A program made the position numbers and the translations under genes. From Lenzites betulinus (Eukaryota; Basidiomycota; Agaricomycetes; Polyporales; Polyporaceae): DNA of 64,000 nucleotides. Positions 23,701 to 35,649 of the stretch are shown piece after piece. The first letter of the stretch is position 1; each line of letters starts with the position of its first letter. The notes under the pieces are model-generated. The model was not told the DNA's origin and did not search any database. It worked only from the letters and a program-made list of their open reading frames with translations. Location of the stretch: positions 1 through 64,000 of the forward strand of contig JABYQU010000005.1 in assembly GCA_022264855.1 (NCBI GenBank), written 5' to 3'.

Positions 23701-26423
23701 CGCGTCGAGCGCGGAGAACGGGTCGTCGAAGATCTGGATGTCGGCGCCGACGTAGATCGCGCGGCAGATGTTGATCCGCTGCTTCTGCCCGCCGGAGAGA
23801 GAGATACCCTGTGGAAGTTGTGTTAGAAACGTTGAAAGATGGGAGTGGCGCGATGAATGCTTACCCGCTCGCCGACTTCGGTCATGTCGCCGTTAGGGAG
23901 CAGCTCGAGATCCGCGTCGAGACATGCGTCGTGTACGGCCTTCCAGTAGCGCTCTTCATCGAACGGCCGTCCGAAGATGATGTTCTCGCGGACGGTCGCG
24001 TTCTGGATCCACGCGCTCTGCGGGCAGTACGCAACTGATCCCTTAAACCGTACGCTGCCCGCCGTGCGACGCATCTCCCCGATCATGGCCTCGAGCATAG
24101 ACGACTTGCCCGACCCGACCGGTCCTGGAAACAAAGCGTCAACTCCAAACCTTCTTAAAGCTACGGCAGCTCAGATACGCACCGACGATAGCCGCGAGCT
24201 GCCCTTCGGGAATGGCGAGGTTCACGTCCTTGAGTTTGAACGTAGACTCCTGCGACTTCTCTGCGTCCGGTGCCACAACCGTCTTGCTTGCCTGCGTCTT
24301 GCCGGACTTGCCTTTCTTGTCTTTCGCAGGAGCATCCGGTGGCGGCCCGTCCCACACGAACTCGCCGTCGACGACCTCGATAGCGTGCTTCATGTCTTCG
24401 TCCTGGATCTTCGTCTCCGCCAGTGTCTCGGCTTCGAACACGCCGTACAAACGGTCGACGGCGTTGTGCGCGTCAGCAATAGAGCTGAGGGAGAGTGCTA
24501 GAGGTGTTCTTCAGGATCTACTGTTGCTTACTGTTAAACACTACGACTTACGTAGGAACATGAGTGGCATGCGAAGCACGTTGAAGAGCGTCAGCGAGGA
24601 GAAGATATCCGCAGCATTCAAGGAGTGTCCAGTGGCAGAGTACACCACAAACGCAAGCACGCTGGCCAGGGCAGGCAGAGAGATAGCCACGGCGTTGTTC
24701 GCAGAGCGGATAATAAGCAGAGAGCGAATGTATCTGGACGGCACTGTGAGCAAGTGGGCTCCATCGTGCAGGGCTAAACGCGATTCAAACACTTACGACA
24801 TCTCCTTACCACGGAGCTCCTCTATGCGCTCCAAGTACGGTTTCTCCCAAGCAAAGTACTTGATGATCTTCATGCCGCCCAGCAACTCCTGTAGAAGCTT
24901 CGCGCGCTTGTCCGTCCAGATCATAGACTTCGCGCGAATCTTGATGAAGCGCTTCATGACCAGTGTCTGAATCGGAGTCGCGAGGATGAAGAACGCATAG
25001 CCAGCCAGCGCAGAGGGACCCAAGTTGATGAGCAGGATGACAAGACAGATGATCATCTGCACAGGGCCAGTGAGCGACATCTGAAGGAACGAGCAGCAGA
25101 AGTCTATGCGTGAGACATCGGTAGAAATGTGGTTGACCAGCTTTCCGTTCGTGAGAGTCGCGCGTGCCCGAGATGAGAGCTTCAGAGACCTGTCGTAAAT
25201 CGCGGTAATGAGACCGCCACGAAGGAGAACACCAGTGGATGCAGCCCTGTAGAAGAAGTGATGTGTGCAGATAGACGAGAGGATCTGGAGGGCGAATAAA
25301 CCAATAGCAAGTCCGATGCCTTTGCCAATGGGCGGAACGTCTTCGTAACGGCCGGCGCGGTGTGCACTGCAAAACAAATCAGCTACCATTCGCATTCAGT
25401 ACAGCCCAGGCTCACGAGTAGGAGTCTGTAGCAAATGTGATGATGGCCTGCGCACCCAATTAGCTATAGGTAAAACAGTGAAGACAACGCTGCACGCACC
25501 TTGACCAGAAGAGGGCTGGTAACCTGTGCACAATCGGCGATGAGCTTCATGATACCGCCACTCCAGAACCACCACTTGATGCTGTCATTGAGCGCGAGGG
25601 TAAGGCTGGCCCGTTTCCTGCCATCCTTCTCTCGCCATTGCTTTTCGCGCTCTGCACGGACTCCGCGGACCGACCACCAAACGCCCTTGAGCCCAGGACT
25701 GATTTCGCCATTTTCAAGGCGAGCGTTATACTCCGCAGCGGCAATTTGACGAGCCTCGAAGGACTTTGTGATCTTCTCGGCTATCGCGGCTGCAGCGCGT
25801 CCGTTTTGAAGCTTGTACAAGTCTGTGGCTTCGAGAGGGCGGGCGTAGCCGAGTGACATAAGAGGGGTGATCCATCCGAAGGTGACAATGTCCCACCACC
25901 CCGCGTTTACCTCCGGGATGAGATCTGCTTCGTCGAGAGATGCCTTGGCGGGTGGAATTTCCTTGGGAACAAAGGGGGACCACCGACTCCTGTGTTAAGC
26001 GTGAGCAAGGGGCGGCTAGACCATAAGGAGATGCTGACCATCGAGATTTCTTGGCTGGCTTGAGGGAGTCCCCAGAACTGAGCGAATCTTGCGCCATACG
26101 AGTAGAGGATGAGAGCAAGGAGGGCTGGACAAATCCGCACTAGCACTGTCGACTTATAAGGGACAAAGCTGACGTAGGTTAGACTGCGAACACGGGCGCG
26201 AGGCACGAGGGGTGTACGTAGTGGTCGGCAAGAGAGTCAGAACACGCTGAAGCACAGCAGACCCGCGATATGATTATGAAGTCGCAGCCCCATGGCCATC
26301 GTGCTCGCCGTCTCCGACCCAGCGGACCTGGAGTCCTGGGATCTGGATGTCGAGATGACAAACATGCTCTCCGGCGCCTACCACTGCAGCCGTCTCGGAG
26401 CGCTCCCCCGCGATCGGGGTCAT
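20708..26423 (-). CDS. ABC transporter, ABCC/MRP type, Yor1-like
   Basis: A full two-half ABC exporter read on the minus strand with many introns. Order: N-terminal hydrophobic segment (near 26100), acidic [13 protein letters not shown] linker, membrane domain 1 ([34 protein letters not shown]), nucleotide-binding domain 1 (Walker [10 protein letters not shown], signature LSGGQKQR, Walker [13 protein letters not shown]), an acidic linker, membrane domain 2 ([14 protein letters not shown]), nucleotide-binding domain 2 (Walker A TGAGKSS, signature LSIGQ, Walker [11 protein letters not shown]). As is usual in ABCC, site 1 has Asp-Asp where site 2 has Asp-Glu, so only the second is expected to hydrolyse ATP well. 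Likely substrates are amphipathic drugs, lipids or glutathione conjugates; a glutathione transferase lies just upstream. The 5' end is uncertain. From about 26160 downward the frame is clear; the ATG at 26423 needs two further short introns, and one at 26365 is in another frame. Confidence 0.9.
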
Positions 26424-27233
26424 CCTGATGCCCAAATCGTCCCCTTTATGGTCATTCCATTGCTATTTCAGGATGCCCAGTCGGCGTCGCCCGGCGCCCT
26501 TCCGCGACATACCCCTCCCCCTCTCCTCTGTCCGATTTATCCGGAGTGCGTTTTACATGAACTGGTCTGCGCAGACGCTTGTACGCGGTCGCACCAACAG
26601 CTATGGATATCTTCTGGAGGGCTTTGCACGTATCTCGGGATCACACTATGTAATCGCGTGTCCCCGAGCGCGATAAATAGCCGAGACACGCCCGCGGCGG
26701 CCTTCCACCCCGCTCGCCGTAGAGTGTGCAAATTTGCAGTGTTGCTCTCAAGCTTTATTTTCATCGGTTTTATAACCGATCTCCCTCTCACCGCGACAGG
26801 TTATCTGACCTACATACCCGTGAATATATGCACAGCTTAACACACCCGAGCCGCAGTGGGCACTCCCGAACGGCCCTCTAAAACGTCTTTTCGTTGAGGT
26901 GTGCAGCACGAGCAGCCACAGAATGATAGGGCCATTAACATACCCGCTCCGCCACAGTCCGCCGCGCATGCCGGATACCTTGGAGGTCGATCGTCGGAGT
27001 CATGAGCCACTCATGTCCATGAACCTCGATAAGCTAATGGTAGACCCGACCGAGACCTGTTCGTATACCACATGGTTTGGAAGGGTCTTGATCGTTATTG
27101 TTGAAGGTCGTGATAAATATAATCAACAACATGGGTCACCGTGCGTGTCTGAATCGAAAAGGCATACGAAGCTTGCTACAGGCAGCCGTATGGAGAGTCG
27201 AAACGTACAGCTGCACTTCCAGAGACTCAATCC
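26424..27233. other. Intergenic region
   Basis: About 810 bp between the ABC transporter start and the glutathione transferase stop, both minus strand. It contains AT-rich tracts near 26740-26840 and 27090-27130. No gene, repeat or RNA was recognised; the true transporter start may extend slightly into it. Confidence 0.5.
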
Positions 27234-28400
27234 TTAAGCTAGCTTTGCATAAGCATACTCGCCTCCTTTTTCGAGGCCCTATAAGATACCCGTGATGAAT
27301 GCAGTACTTTCGAGCCTTGGAAAATCAACTCACCCGTTGGTATGCAGGTCTGGAAGAGAGTTAAGAAATCAGTACAAGATGCACGTCTAGGCTCAAGTGG
27401 GACCACATTAGCTACCTTGCGTGAATCCTCTCGACGTATGCTTTCGTCTTGGGCCCGCGCACATCGTTGCGGCCGCTCCAGACCTCGAGAGCGAAGATCA
27501 TCATGAAGTCGGCCGCTGTCGGCTCTTCGCCTCCTGCAAAAAACAGGCGGTCGTTTTTGGCCAAATGTGCCTCAATCTATAATGACTACTTGAGCTAGCT
27601 CGTTACGTTTTGATCGGGACGACACGCACCATCTCCGCGTGGATCTTGAGACGAGGATCGAGCATCTTCGCGGAGACCGTACTGAAGACGCTCTTGAGGA
27701 GGGGGCGCAGGAAGAACGGAGACCGCTCCGGTATCATGTGGAAAATGAGCTTGTTCACGAGCATCGGCATGAGCGACGCCTCCGAATAGTGGGTGACTGC
27801 AGCCGCGCATTTTCAGTTTTCCCATAACATAGCGAGAGAAGGCGCGCAACTGACAGTAGAGGTCATCTATCTTCCCGGAGGCGGGGGGCTGAGCCTTGCC
27901 GTTACCGTACTTCTGTATAATGTACTCTTCAATAGCGTCAGATTAACGTCCTAGATGCATGTAAACCCGAACACGGTAAATAGGATGATGGTCCGGTGCC
28001 CCGCCGCTGGTGGTCTATATACAGCGGAAAGGATGTTCCAAAGGGTGGCAAAGTCTTAGGTAACGTACCAATGATAGCGCCGCTCTCCGACAAATTGAAA
28101 CCGTCATCCGTAATGACCGGCGCACCCCCCAATGGGTTGACGGTCTTCAATTCCGGGGGCGCCAACATCTCTGAGGTGCGTTGGTATTTCTTAATCTCAT
28201 ACGGAACCTCCAGCTCCTCCTGCATTGCGACATAAAAAACACGCGTCAGCTTGCCTGCGACGAAGACGCGAGAGCGCCGCATTGTAATTACGCACCAGGA
28301 GCCACAGGATCCGCTGAGAGCGAGAGTTGTTCAGATGATGCACCACCAATTTAGGTGCCGCCTCGGCGGGCTGAGCGGGGGTGGGGGCGGGGGCGTCCAT
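27234..28400 (-). CDS. Glutathione S-transferase (fungal GTT1-like)
   Basis: Start at 28400 (MDAPAPTPAQPAEAAPKLVV). Exon 1 ends with the thioredoxin-fold segment HHLNNSRSQRILWLL, and exon 2 continues EELEVPYEIKKYQR, NPLGGAPVITDDG and LSESGAIIG, the conserved glutathione-binding region (cis-Pro in GAPVI, Glu-Ser in LSESGA). Later exons give EYIIQKYGNGK, then the helical C-terminal domain with HLAKNDRLFFAGG and PTAADFMMIFALEVW. The last two exons read ARPAYQR and GLEKGGEYAYAKLA before a TAA at 27234. The enzyme conjugates glutathione to electrophiles or reduces peroxides in the cytosol. Its neighbour, an ABCC exporter, is the type that removes conjugates, but a functional link is inference. The C-terminus AKLA is not a peroxisomal signal because the A-K-L is not terminal. 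Confidence 0.9.
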
Positions 28401-28614
28401 GTCAAATGCGTCAGGGTTGGGATAGGGAGCGACGGTCGTTGGAGTCTCAGGAGAGGTTCCGGATCGCGCCTACGCCGTCTGTGCATGGGCGCCTCCGTGC
28501 CTTGCTCCCACCATCACGCATACAACCACACCGACACCGTCTCTTCTTTCCCGCCGCGCGTGGAATCCGCAGGCAACGCCCGAGAACACTGCGGCCGTTA
28601 CGAGAACGCGCACC
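28401..28614. promoter_or_regulatory. Short divergent promoter region (GST / Kar5-like)
   Basis: Only 214 bp separate the ATG of the minus-strand glutathione transferase from the ATG of the plus-strand nuclear-fusion gene, so both promoters must overlap. No clear TATA box is visible. The call rests on gene geometry alone. Confidence 0.55.
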
Positions 28615-31030
28615 ATGCGCCCCACGATGCCGCTGCTTATCGTCTTCCTGCCGTTCACAGGCGCCTTCTCATGGGCGCATACATCCTTGTGGAAGAAGGC
28701 CAGTCCGCAAGTGGGTGAGGGAGAATGTATGCATGGATGCGCGCATCATCGCTAAGAGCTCACAGCTCACCCAATGATATACGCGCGCAGATGCCCCGAT
28801 CCCGCAGGAACTCGCGATGGTCCTGGAAGGCTCGGGTGAGTCCGAATACACTAGGCTAGCCTGAGGTGGTATAGCTCACCGCGCACAGAGTCACTGGAGA
28901 AGTATGCGACCCGGCCGGACTGCTTCAGAAGGGCTGCTGGCTTAATCCGTACGGGGTGCGCCGAGCTTGAGACGCATGAAGAAGAGCGCGTTAGAGGTAC
29001 TTCAGGCTTGTTTCTTCGGGCTTCCCCTCGGCGATTCTGACCTTCGGACATGCTAATCAAACCATATCCATTTAGCTGCGCTGTCGATGACGCTGTGCGA
29101 GCTCGCGACTGCAGAACATCTGTCGCCACCCATGGAATGCATCCCGTTCCAAGTGGGCTCCGACGGACAGACCTGGCCTTATACTGGCGATCCACCTGGG
29201 AAATGCGTGGAGTCAGTCTGGTGTAAGTTCACAAATTAGGGCAATGTGGCTGATGTTCTGCAGAGCTTTATCACGCAGCGCACAGTATTGGTCAAGCTAC
29301 TCCGGATACCTTCGCGAAGTTCGTGAGTGCCCAGTGTGACCAATGCAGTGTTTCTTACGCTCACATATATCGCACAGCCCAATTGTGTTTCGCCTTCCGC
29401 CGTTGGAATGATATAGGTACTGTCAATCTCACCTGTGGGTTGCCTACGATCTCACGAGTAACTATCAAAGACACGGCGAAGGACCTACATCGAAATTCCA
29501 CCCTGCAGAGCCTTGCCCTGCTGCGTCATCTCACTGACCGTGAGGCAGCATTCGAACGAGGTTTCAGCGATGTCGCTGCTCTTTCTGAGGTATGTACTCC
29601 TCCTACAGTCTCGCTGATTTGAGACACTGATTTCGGTTCCAGAAAATGCAAACACTCTTCGCTGAAATGCAGATGTCCTCTACCGCATTGGGCGTCGCGT
29701 CAGACGGCATTTCCGAGCAGATAAGACATTCACTCAACGAGGTACATTTCAGTTTCTGTGATATCCGTTCCACAGTATACATGACACTAAAACACCGCGG
29801 CATAAGATGAGTCGCGCATTTATAGACACCATGGTCCAAACAAGATATGACGCGGCCGAAGTACGCTCACATGAACTTACCAAGATCGAAACCCGAGTAG
29901 AAAATGCGTTACAAGATGTAAGTTGGAGGCTAAATCTCGAAACACGCACACCATTAGCTAACAATTTATCAAGCTTGCTCTGGCGACTTCAACATTTGCT
30001 CCTGTTCTTCACGACATGCTCTCCCTCAGCATGGAACAAGTACATTCGTCCATGGAGCTCAAATTGCGCGATGTCAACGAGCTGTCGGTAAGATCCATTC
30101 ATCCAACTCATGTCTAGAGAAAACACCATATCTTTGCAGGCACGAATCGAACATCGGTTTCTCAAGTTTGAGAATGACTTTGTCATGTTGCAATATGTAG
30201 GTTCGCCAGACCACCTTGGACCACGCCAGCTGACATTTTCTCTCTACCCAATCAGGGCATACACCTTCTGATAGGGGACACACAACTCGCCGGCGCGGAG
30301 TTGGGAGAAAGGCTAAGAGATTCCCTTGCAGCTCACGAGAAGCAGCTTGAAATAGCCAAGGTTGCGGACGACACTGCTCTAGCTCTGAGTGATCTTGTAG
30401 ACAAGGCACGCGCGGAGATACAGAACCTCAACAGCACTGCTGTGGCGATGAGGGAATCGCTACTCGACTCGACTTCAGCCGGCTGGGACCTCGTGACATG
30501 GTCATGGCTCGAGGCGGCGTCCATGTATCTTGTTAAGAGCATATGGAAAGGTAGGACTGCCGAGTATCTGTACAACGCTCGGCTCACATTCCCCTTTCCC
30601 CTCTAGTCGATGTTGTGTCTTCGGACCTCCCCGTCCTCCGTGCTTTGTTTGCCCTCTCTGGCGTGCTACGCTGGCTTCTTTCTATGGCCTTCTCCGGACT
30701 GATGGTCAGTCCGTTCCTCATATTTCACGTGTGCGTATCCTTCTCAGGCCTTCGTAGAGCGCGTTTGTCCTGTTCGCGTCGCGCAGGACTATGTTCACCA
30801 AGGATGACAGAGAACACTACGCCCTCGACAGCTCCTCTCTAGTGCCTCTGTCTCACGCGTCTCGGTTGCAACACTCTGGTTCTCAGGCGACTACTAGCTC
30901 TTCAGGGTCTGGACATGCTATTTCTGCTGCTATGGACGCCATTCTGCCGCCTGGGGGAGTGCCGTACCGCCCTCGCCGCCCTCGGGTGTCTAGGATTCCG
31001 GATCGACTGTGCAACACTCTTGGGGCCTGA
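28615..31030 (+). CDS. Kar5/Tht1-like nuclear fusion protein
   Basis: The product starts with a hydrophobic signal (MPLLIVFLPFTGAFSWA). Then comes the cysteine-containing Tht1-type region: EKYATRPDCFRRAAGLIRT, CAELETHEEERVR, ISMTLCELATAEHHSP. A long helical part with coiled-coil character follows (LALLRHLTDREAAFERGF, MSLSMEQVHSSMELKLRD style repeats, LRDSLAAHEKQLEIAK). Near the C-terminus are hydrophobic spans (LPVLRALFALSG, VLRWLLSMAFSGLM). Kar5 family proteins sit in the endoplasmic reticulum/nuclear envelope and act in nuclear membrane fusion after mating. The 3' end has two possible readings. A GTGCGT donor at about 30731 and a CAG at about 30786 give a longer tail ending RIPDRLCNTLGA at 31030; an alternative 43-nt intron stops at 30807. 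I prefer the longer one because its tail stays open for 80 codons. The family call comes from motif resemblance. Confidence 0.72.
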
Positions 31031-31960
31031 GCGCTTTGTCTTTGTTCCTCGTTGCCCTCCTTCGTGTTGTCATCTCGGGTTACCCGTTACCGTGTTATTC
31101 TTTACTGTATTATTACTCTCAGTGTGCCCAAATTCGTGTACTATTTGTACTTCTATTATGCATGGAGGTGGATAGAGCTCGCTAGCCCACACGGCATGTG
31201 TTAGTATCCTGAAGTCTGTTGGACCAGTCCAAGTTTGTATGCACGGTCAACAATATCAATGCATGTCCGAGCAGCCTCGAGGCATTGACTTACGATAGGG
31301 CCATTAGCATTGCCGCACCGCTACGCATGCACATGTCGGGTGACTCCGATGAGCACCTGGGCAGTCGGGTCATACACTTAGGATCAAATCATTACCTGGC
31401 ATTAACCTTTATGCTTGCATGGACGTGATAGTTTGCTGAGTGGAAATATTCACCGCTCGACGTGACGGTGTTCTCAGGTCATGGCCATACGCCTACGGTG
31501 CACAGACATGTAGATATGCATATCTCCAACGAAGGCATACGAGACGCAGGGCGCCGATGTCGATACCAGTCGGGCGAGGAGTTAGGTCGGAATAACGGTG
31601 TCCTGCCTCGAGGGGTATAGGTATTAGGCGTTAGCAGTAGTCCCCCCATGGCCCGGCGACAACAACCTTTGCATATGCCGTGATCATTCACTCACGAGAG
31701 CTCCTGGGCTTGATCACAGGGCTGTAACGGCAGCTTCTTTGGTTGTGAAGGAGGTAGTGAAGGCACGCCTTGGCCTGACACAAACCCCGAGCTCGGGGGA
31801 ATCCCTGCGGGCAAGTTGGGAACCAAGTGCCACATCGGCCTCGGGGATTGTAAGCCCAAACACACTCGGATACTTGCCGAATTCCGGTCGCGCGTTGACT
31901 GAGCCGTTCGTAATATTCCGATGCGCCAAAAATGTCTTGGAGAGCATAGGATGTATGGAA
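31031..31960. other. Intergenic region between convergent genes
   Basis: 930 bp between the Kar5-like stop and the helicase stop. T-rich sequence from about 31040 to 31150 looks like a 3' untranslated region. The rest shows only short unsupported open frames. Confidence 0.55.
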
Positions 31961-34591
31961 TTAGCTTTGCCGTGCGTACACCTCTTTGAGTTGTGCCAGA
32001 GCGGACTGGGACGTGGCGTTAACGAAACATTTGGGAAGGAACGGCGGTTAAAAGACGAACCTCGTATGCGGGCTTCAATGATGCAACGTCTGTATCCGCC
32101 ACCCTCAGCCGCTTGACTTTCTCCAGGTGGTCAGCCTCCTTAAGCATAGATTTGAAGTACCGCGCCTATATATCCGACATCGTCATTACGTGCGCACGCG
32201 AGTGAGTCGGGCAGGCACACGCACCTCGTGCTCCTCAACGAGCGTCCACGCATCGCCATCGCGCCCAGCCCGGGCCGTGCGCCCCACACGATGTACGTAT
32301 TTTCTGAAGTCAACGGGCACGTCGTAGCTGACGACATGCGAGACATGGCTGATATCGATCCCGCGCGAGATGAGGTCCGAGCAGACGAGTCTGGTGCGTT
32401 ATCGTCGTGCATCAGCTGCGGGCGCGATCGGATACCAGCGCAGGCTCGGGACGCACATGTGTATTTCTTGGTTTCTGAACTGCTCCAGGATGGCTTTGCG
32501 CTCGGCGGGCGCTCTGTCGCTCGAGTACGCGCGCGCGACGACAGGCTTGTCAGCCGGGCTCGAGTTGCGCTGCGCACTTTCGAAGAATTCGAAGAGGCGC
32601 ACGAGGCGCATCGTCGACTCCGCTGACTTTGTGAACACGAGTGCGTTAGTGACGTTGTGCGCGTGCACGAGGTAGAACAGCATCAATGGCTTCGCGGAGG
32701 ACTCGCAGACGAGCATATGTTCCTAAATTGGCCCATCAAACCCGCTCAGATCAATGAACGCCGCCAAAGGGGAAAATGAAAATACCGTGAGGGTGGCAGG
32801 CATTGTGAACTTCTCCATGACAAAGTCCAGCACGCCATCCTCCTTGCTCGCGACCGCCGATTTCTTGCCCTGTACGACGATGTACTTCGGCGCGCGCAGT
32901 CCGAGCGCGGCGATCTTTGCGGGATCGCGCGTCAGAGTAGCAGAGAACAGCAGCTTCTGACACGAAGGTTCTTTCTGTTCGTCGATGTCTGTTCGCACGT
33001 GCGGCACATCGTGTAGGAGGTGGAGACACGCAGGAGCTAGTGCATCTGGATGCGGGCGGTTGGGTTGAATCTTGTCGATTGGCTGTCCGCCGGAAAGTAA
33101 GTCGTCTGCTGGACGTGAGGGTCGCGTGGCAGCGAGGACCTGCGCGAGCCAGTCTTGGAATGACTGCGCAAGTAGGCGATCGGCTTCGTCAATCACCTGT
33201 TGATGTCCGAATAAATTCGAGTAGGGTGCATTCGATTCGCGCAGCGTACCAAGAAGCGCAGATGTTGGAGAGAGAAACCAGGTGTTCCGTTCATATGATC
33301 CATCAACCGTCCCGGGGTGCAGATCAGAATGTCCACCTTGCTGGAACCACCCTGCAACCTGGTACACGATGTCATGAGTTTCAAGCGTGTTATGACGATT
33401 GCGATGATGCATTCACTCCACATGGCGTTCAGCCACCAGCTGGGCTTGTTCGTGCGCGAACGAATGTTGGCCAGTGGCCGTGCCAATCTGTAGCGAAGCG
33501 ATTGTTGAGTAGATGTTCAACACTCCCCCTGTATATATGACTCCCACCTTAAGTCCGCGTCCCCGCGCTACTGCTTCGAATGTTTCTCGGACTTGGACAA
33601 CCAAATCTCGCGTGGGTAACACAACGAGTGCCCTTAGGCGAGTGACGACTCGGGAAGACAGAACCTGTATGTGCGCGAGTAAGGACAGATAGAGTATGGT
33701 CCACTTTTGCGGTGAGATGTAGTACCTCTACTATAGGCAGTACGTAGGCGAGCGTCTTCCCGCTTCCGGTGGGCGCGGAGACACAGAGGTCTTCTGGTGG
33801 ATCATACGGCCTATACAGCGACCTCGCTCTTGGTGATGCGAGGAATAATGGTACAACAGCGGTCTGCACTATTTCCATAAGCTCGACCGTGAGTAACCAT
33901 GCAGTACTTAATAAGGACGCACTGACCGGCGAAAAGCTCTGCGATGCCTAGTTCCTGCAACCTCTTCCGCATCTTGCTGCTTAGTCCAGTACGCGCATCT
34001 TCTTTGTCTTGTGAAGCTTCCAGAGCGAGAGTGGTTGCAGGATCGACGACTTCTGCTTCTGTTAAAGCTCTGTCGAGACCCTGCAGGGCAAGGGTGGTTT
34101 TGGAGGGCGCTTCCGGTCTCCGAGGCTGGGGGAAAATGGGAAGGGTAGTAGGTAGTGTCAGGGACTTTGGCCTGGGAGGTTCTGATGCTGAAGTGGAGGC
34201 CTCGACGGGGATGGTTGAGCGGGGAATAGCTTCGGGTTCGGGCGTTTCTAGCTTTCGCCTCTTCTTTGGACGGTGTTCGTCCTTTTGTGTGCGTTTCGCA
34301 GGAAGCGGTGTTGTGGCCTCGACCTCGGGCGCACTTTCGTCCTCGCTTTCGTTCCCACTTGATTGCTCCTCTTCCTCAGAGTTGGAAGACTCGTCTTGAA
34401 CATTCTGTGTAGTACCGTTTTCGTTCTTCCCAACTACCTTGCGTTTCTTACGTCGCTCCTTCTTTGCTTTCAGATATCGTTTCTTAGCTGTAGTCTTTGA
34501 CTATATCGACTTCAGCTAAGTACGAGGAGGGTGTAAGATGAATTTGAGGTACCTTCGCTGCTGAGGCGGCTGCGGCTGCTGTCTGTGCCAT
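31961..34591 (-). CDS. DBP6: DEAD-box RNA helicase, Dbp6/DDX51 type
   Basis: Start at 34591 ([14 protein letters not shown]), then a lysine/arginine-rich and acidic serine-rich N-terminal region ([33 protein letters not shown]), which suggests nucleolar location. Helicase motifs follow in order: Q-like [12 protein letters not shown] (the lead-in is split by an intron), I APTGSGKT, Ia [10 protein letters not shown], Ib [63 protein letters not shown]. Inserts around motif II ([12 protein letters not shown]) and the [16 protein letters not shown] pattern fit the Dbp6/DDX51 group. That group remodels RNA in early 60S ribosome assembly. The C-terminus ends KEVYARQS at 31961. Assignment to the DEAD family is certain, to Dbp6 likely. 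Confidence 0.92.
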
Positions 34592-35649
34592 TTGTTTCAC
34601 ACGGGTCCAACTCTAGACTCAATAACACAGAGCTAGTAGTATCAATATAAACGAAGTATATGCAGCTGATTTCAAGATAGACAGCAAAGCGGAAGTGGGA
34701 ATAGGTTACAAGTACCGCGGCAGGCGGCTCGGTGCTTTCTCTCATCTTCGCAAAAGCGCTCGTGAATATCTAGCTCGGCCCGTGGCCCGTGTGCACCGCG
34801 TGGGCGTTTGCGCGAATTTCCCACGCGCCTCGCCACTTCCTTCATTCGCAAGTTCAAGCACGGTTGAGCTCACTCTCCCTCACCCAACGACTTCGACGAC
34901 TTCATTCTGACGATGATTTTCGGTAATTAAGTCGGAATGTCTACGTTCTCAGTCCTCCCGGCTGTGGCTGATTTTTTGCGTCAACTCGGACGACATCGCC
35001 GGCTCCTATCAACCGCAGTCGTACGCACTGGAGGAACTACAAATTACACCGGGAAGGCAGCCGACCCAGGCACCAGCGAATCATGGTATTGGAACAAGTG
35101 TTTGCGAGCACATGAGCTTAATCTATCGTATCCAACATCTAGTACAAGGCGATAGACGTGAGTTGGCTCCACCGTGTTCGTTCGTCTGCCCGGTCAGAGC
35201 GTACACGAACGTAGCGTAAGTTGAGTGGACACGCCGCATACATACTCATCAACAGACCCCACCATCTGCATTTCTTATGTGCGATCAAGCCATCTACCAG
35301 CCTCCGGAGTTTCTAGCAAGTTGTTCTTGGAATCCGGAAAGTACAATGCAGCTGATATATTTCTGCGTTTGTTTGAGTGTGCATTCCGCCATGCTCCGTT
35401 CAGGATCTCGTCATTGGCCACATAGCACCAAATGTCATCAAAAGCCTATATTATATCTGGCGAGTCTGGTCTGCGTGGGATTACATAGGCCTACCGTTGC
35501 CTGGTCTGCCGACTCTTCCTCTCCTAGCTCCGCACACCCCACGCAGATCATGATTTCTGTTCCGCACGGGGCCTTCCGAGAGATGTTCCACCAGAGACTC
35601 TGCAACTCCCGGGATTGCTTCGGCTCCCTACACCTCCGATGTCACTGCC
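34592..35649. other. Intergenic region, no clear gene
   Basis: About 1.06 kb upstream of the helicase. It holds the helicase promoter and short open frames (for example 34937-35155 and 35225-35425) that show no motif or splice continuity. Confidence 0.45.

Noticed and set aside
34937..35155. 72-codon open frame upstream of the helicase gene
   Set aside because: No motif, no splice continuity and composition like the surrounding non-coding DNA.
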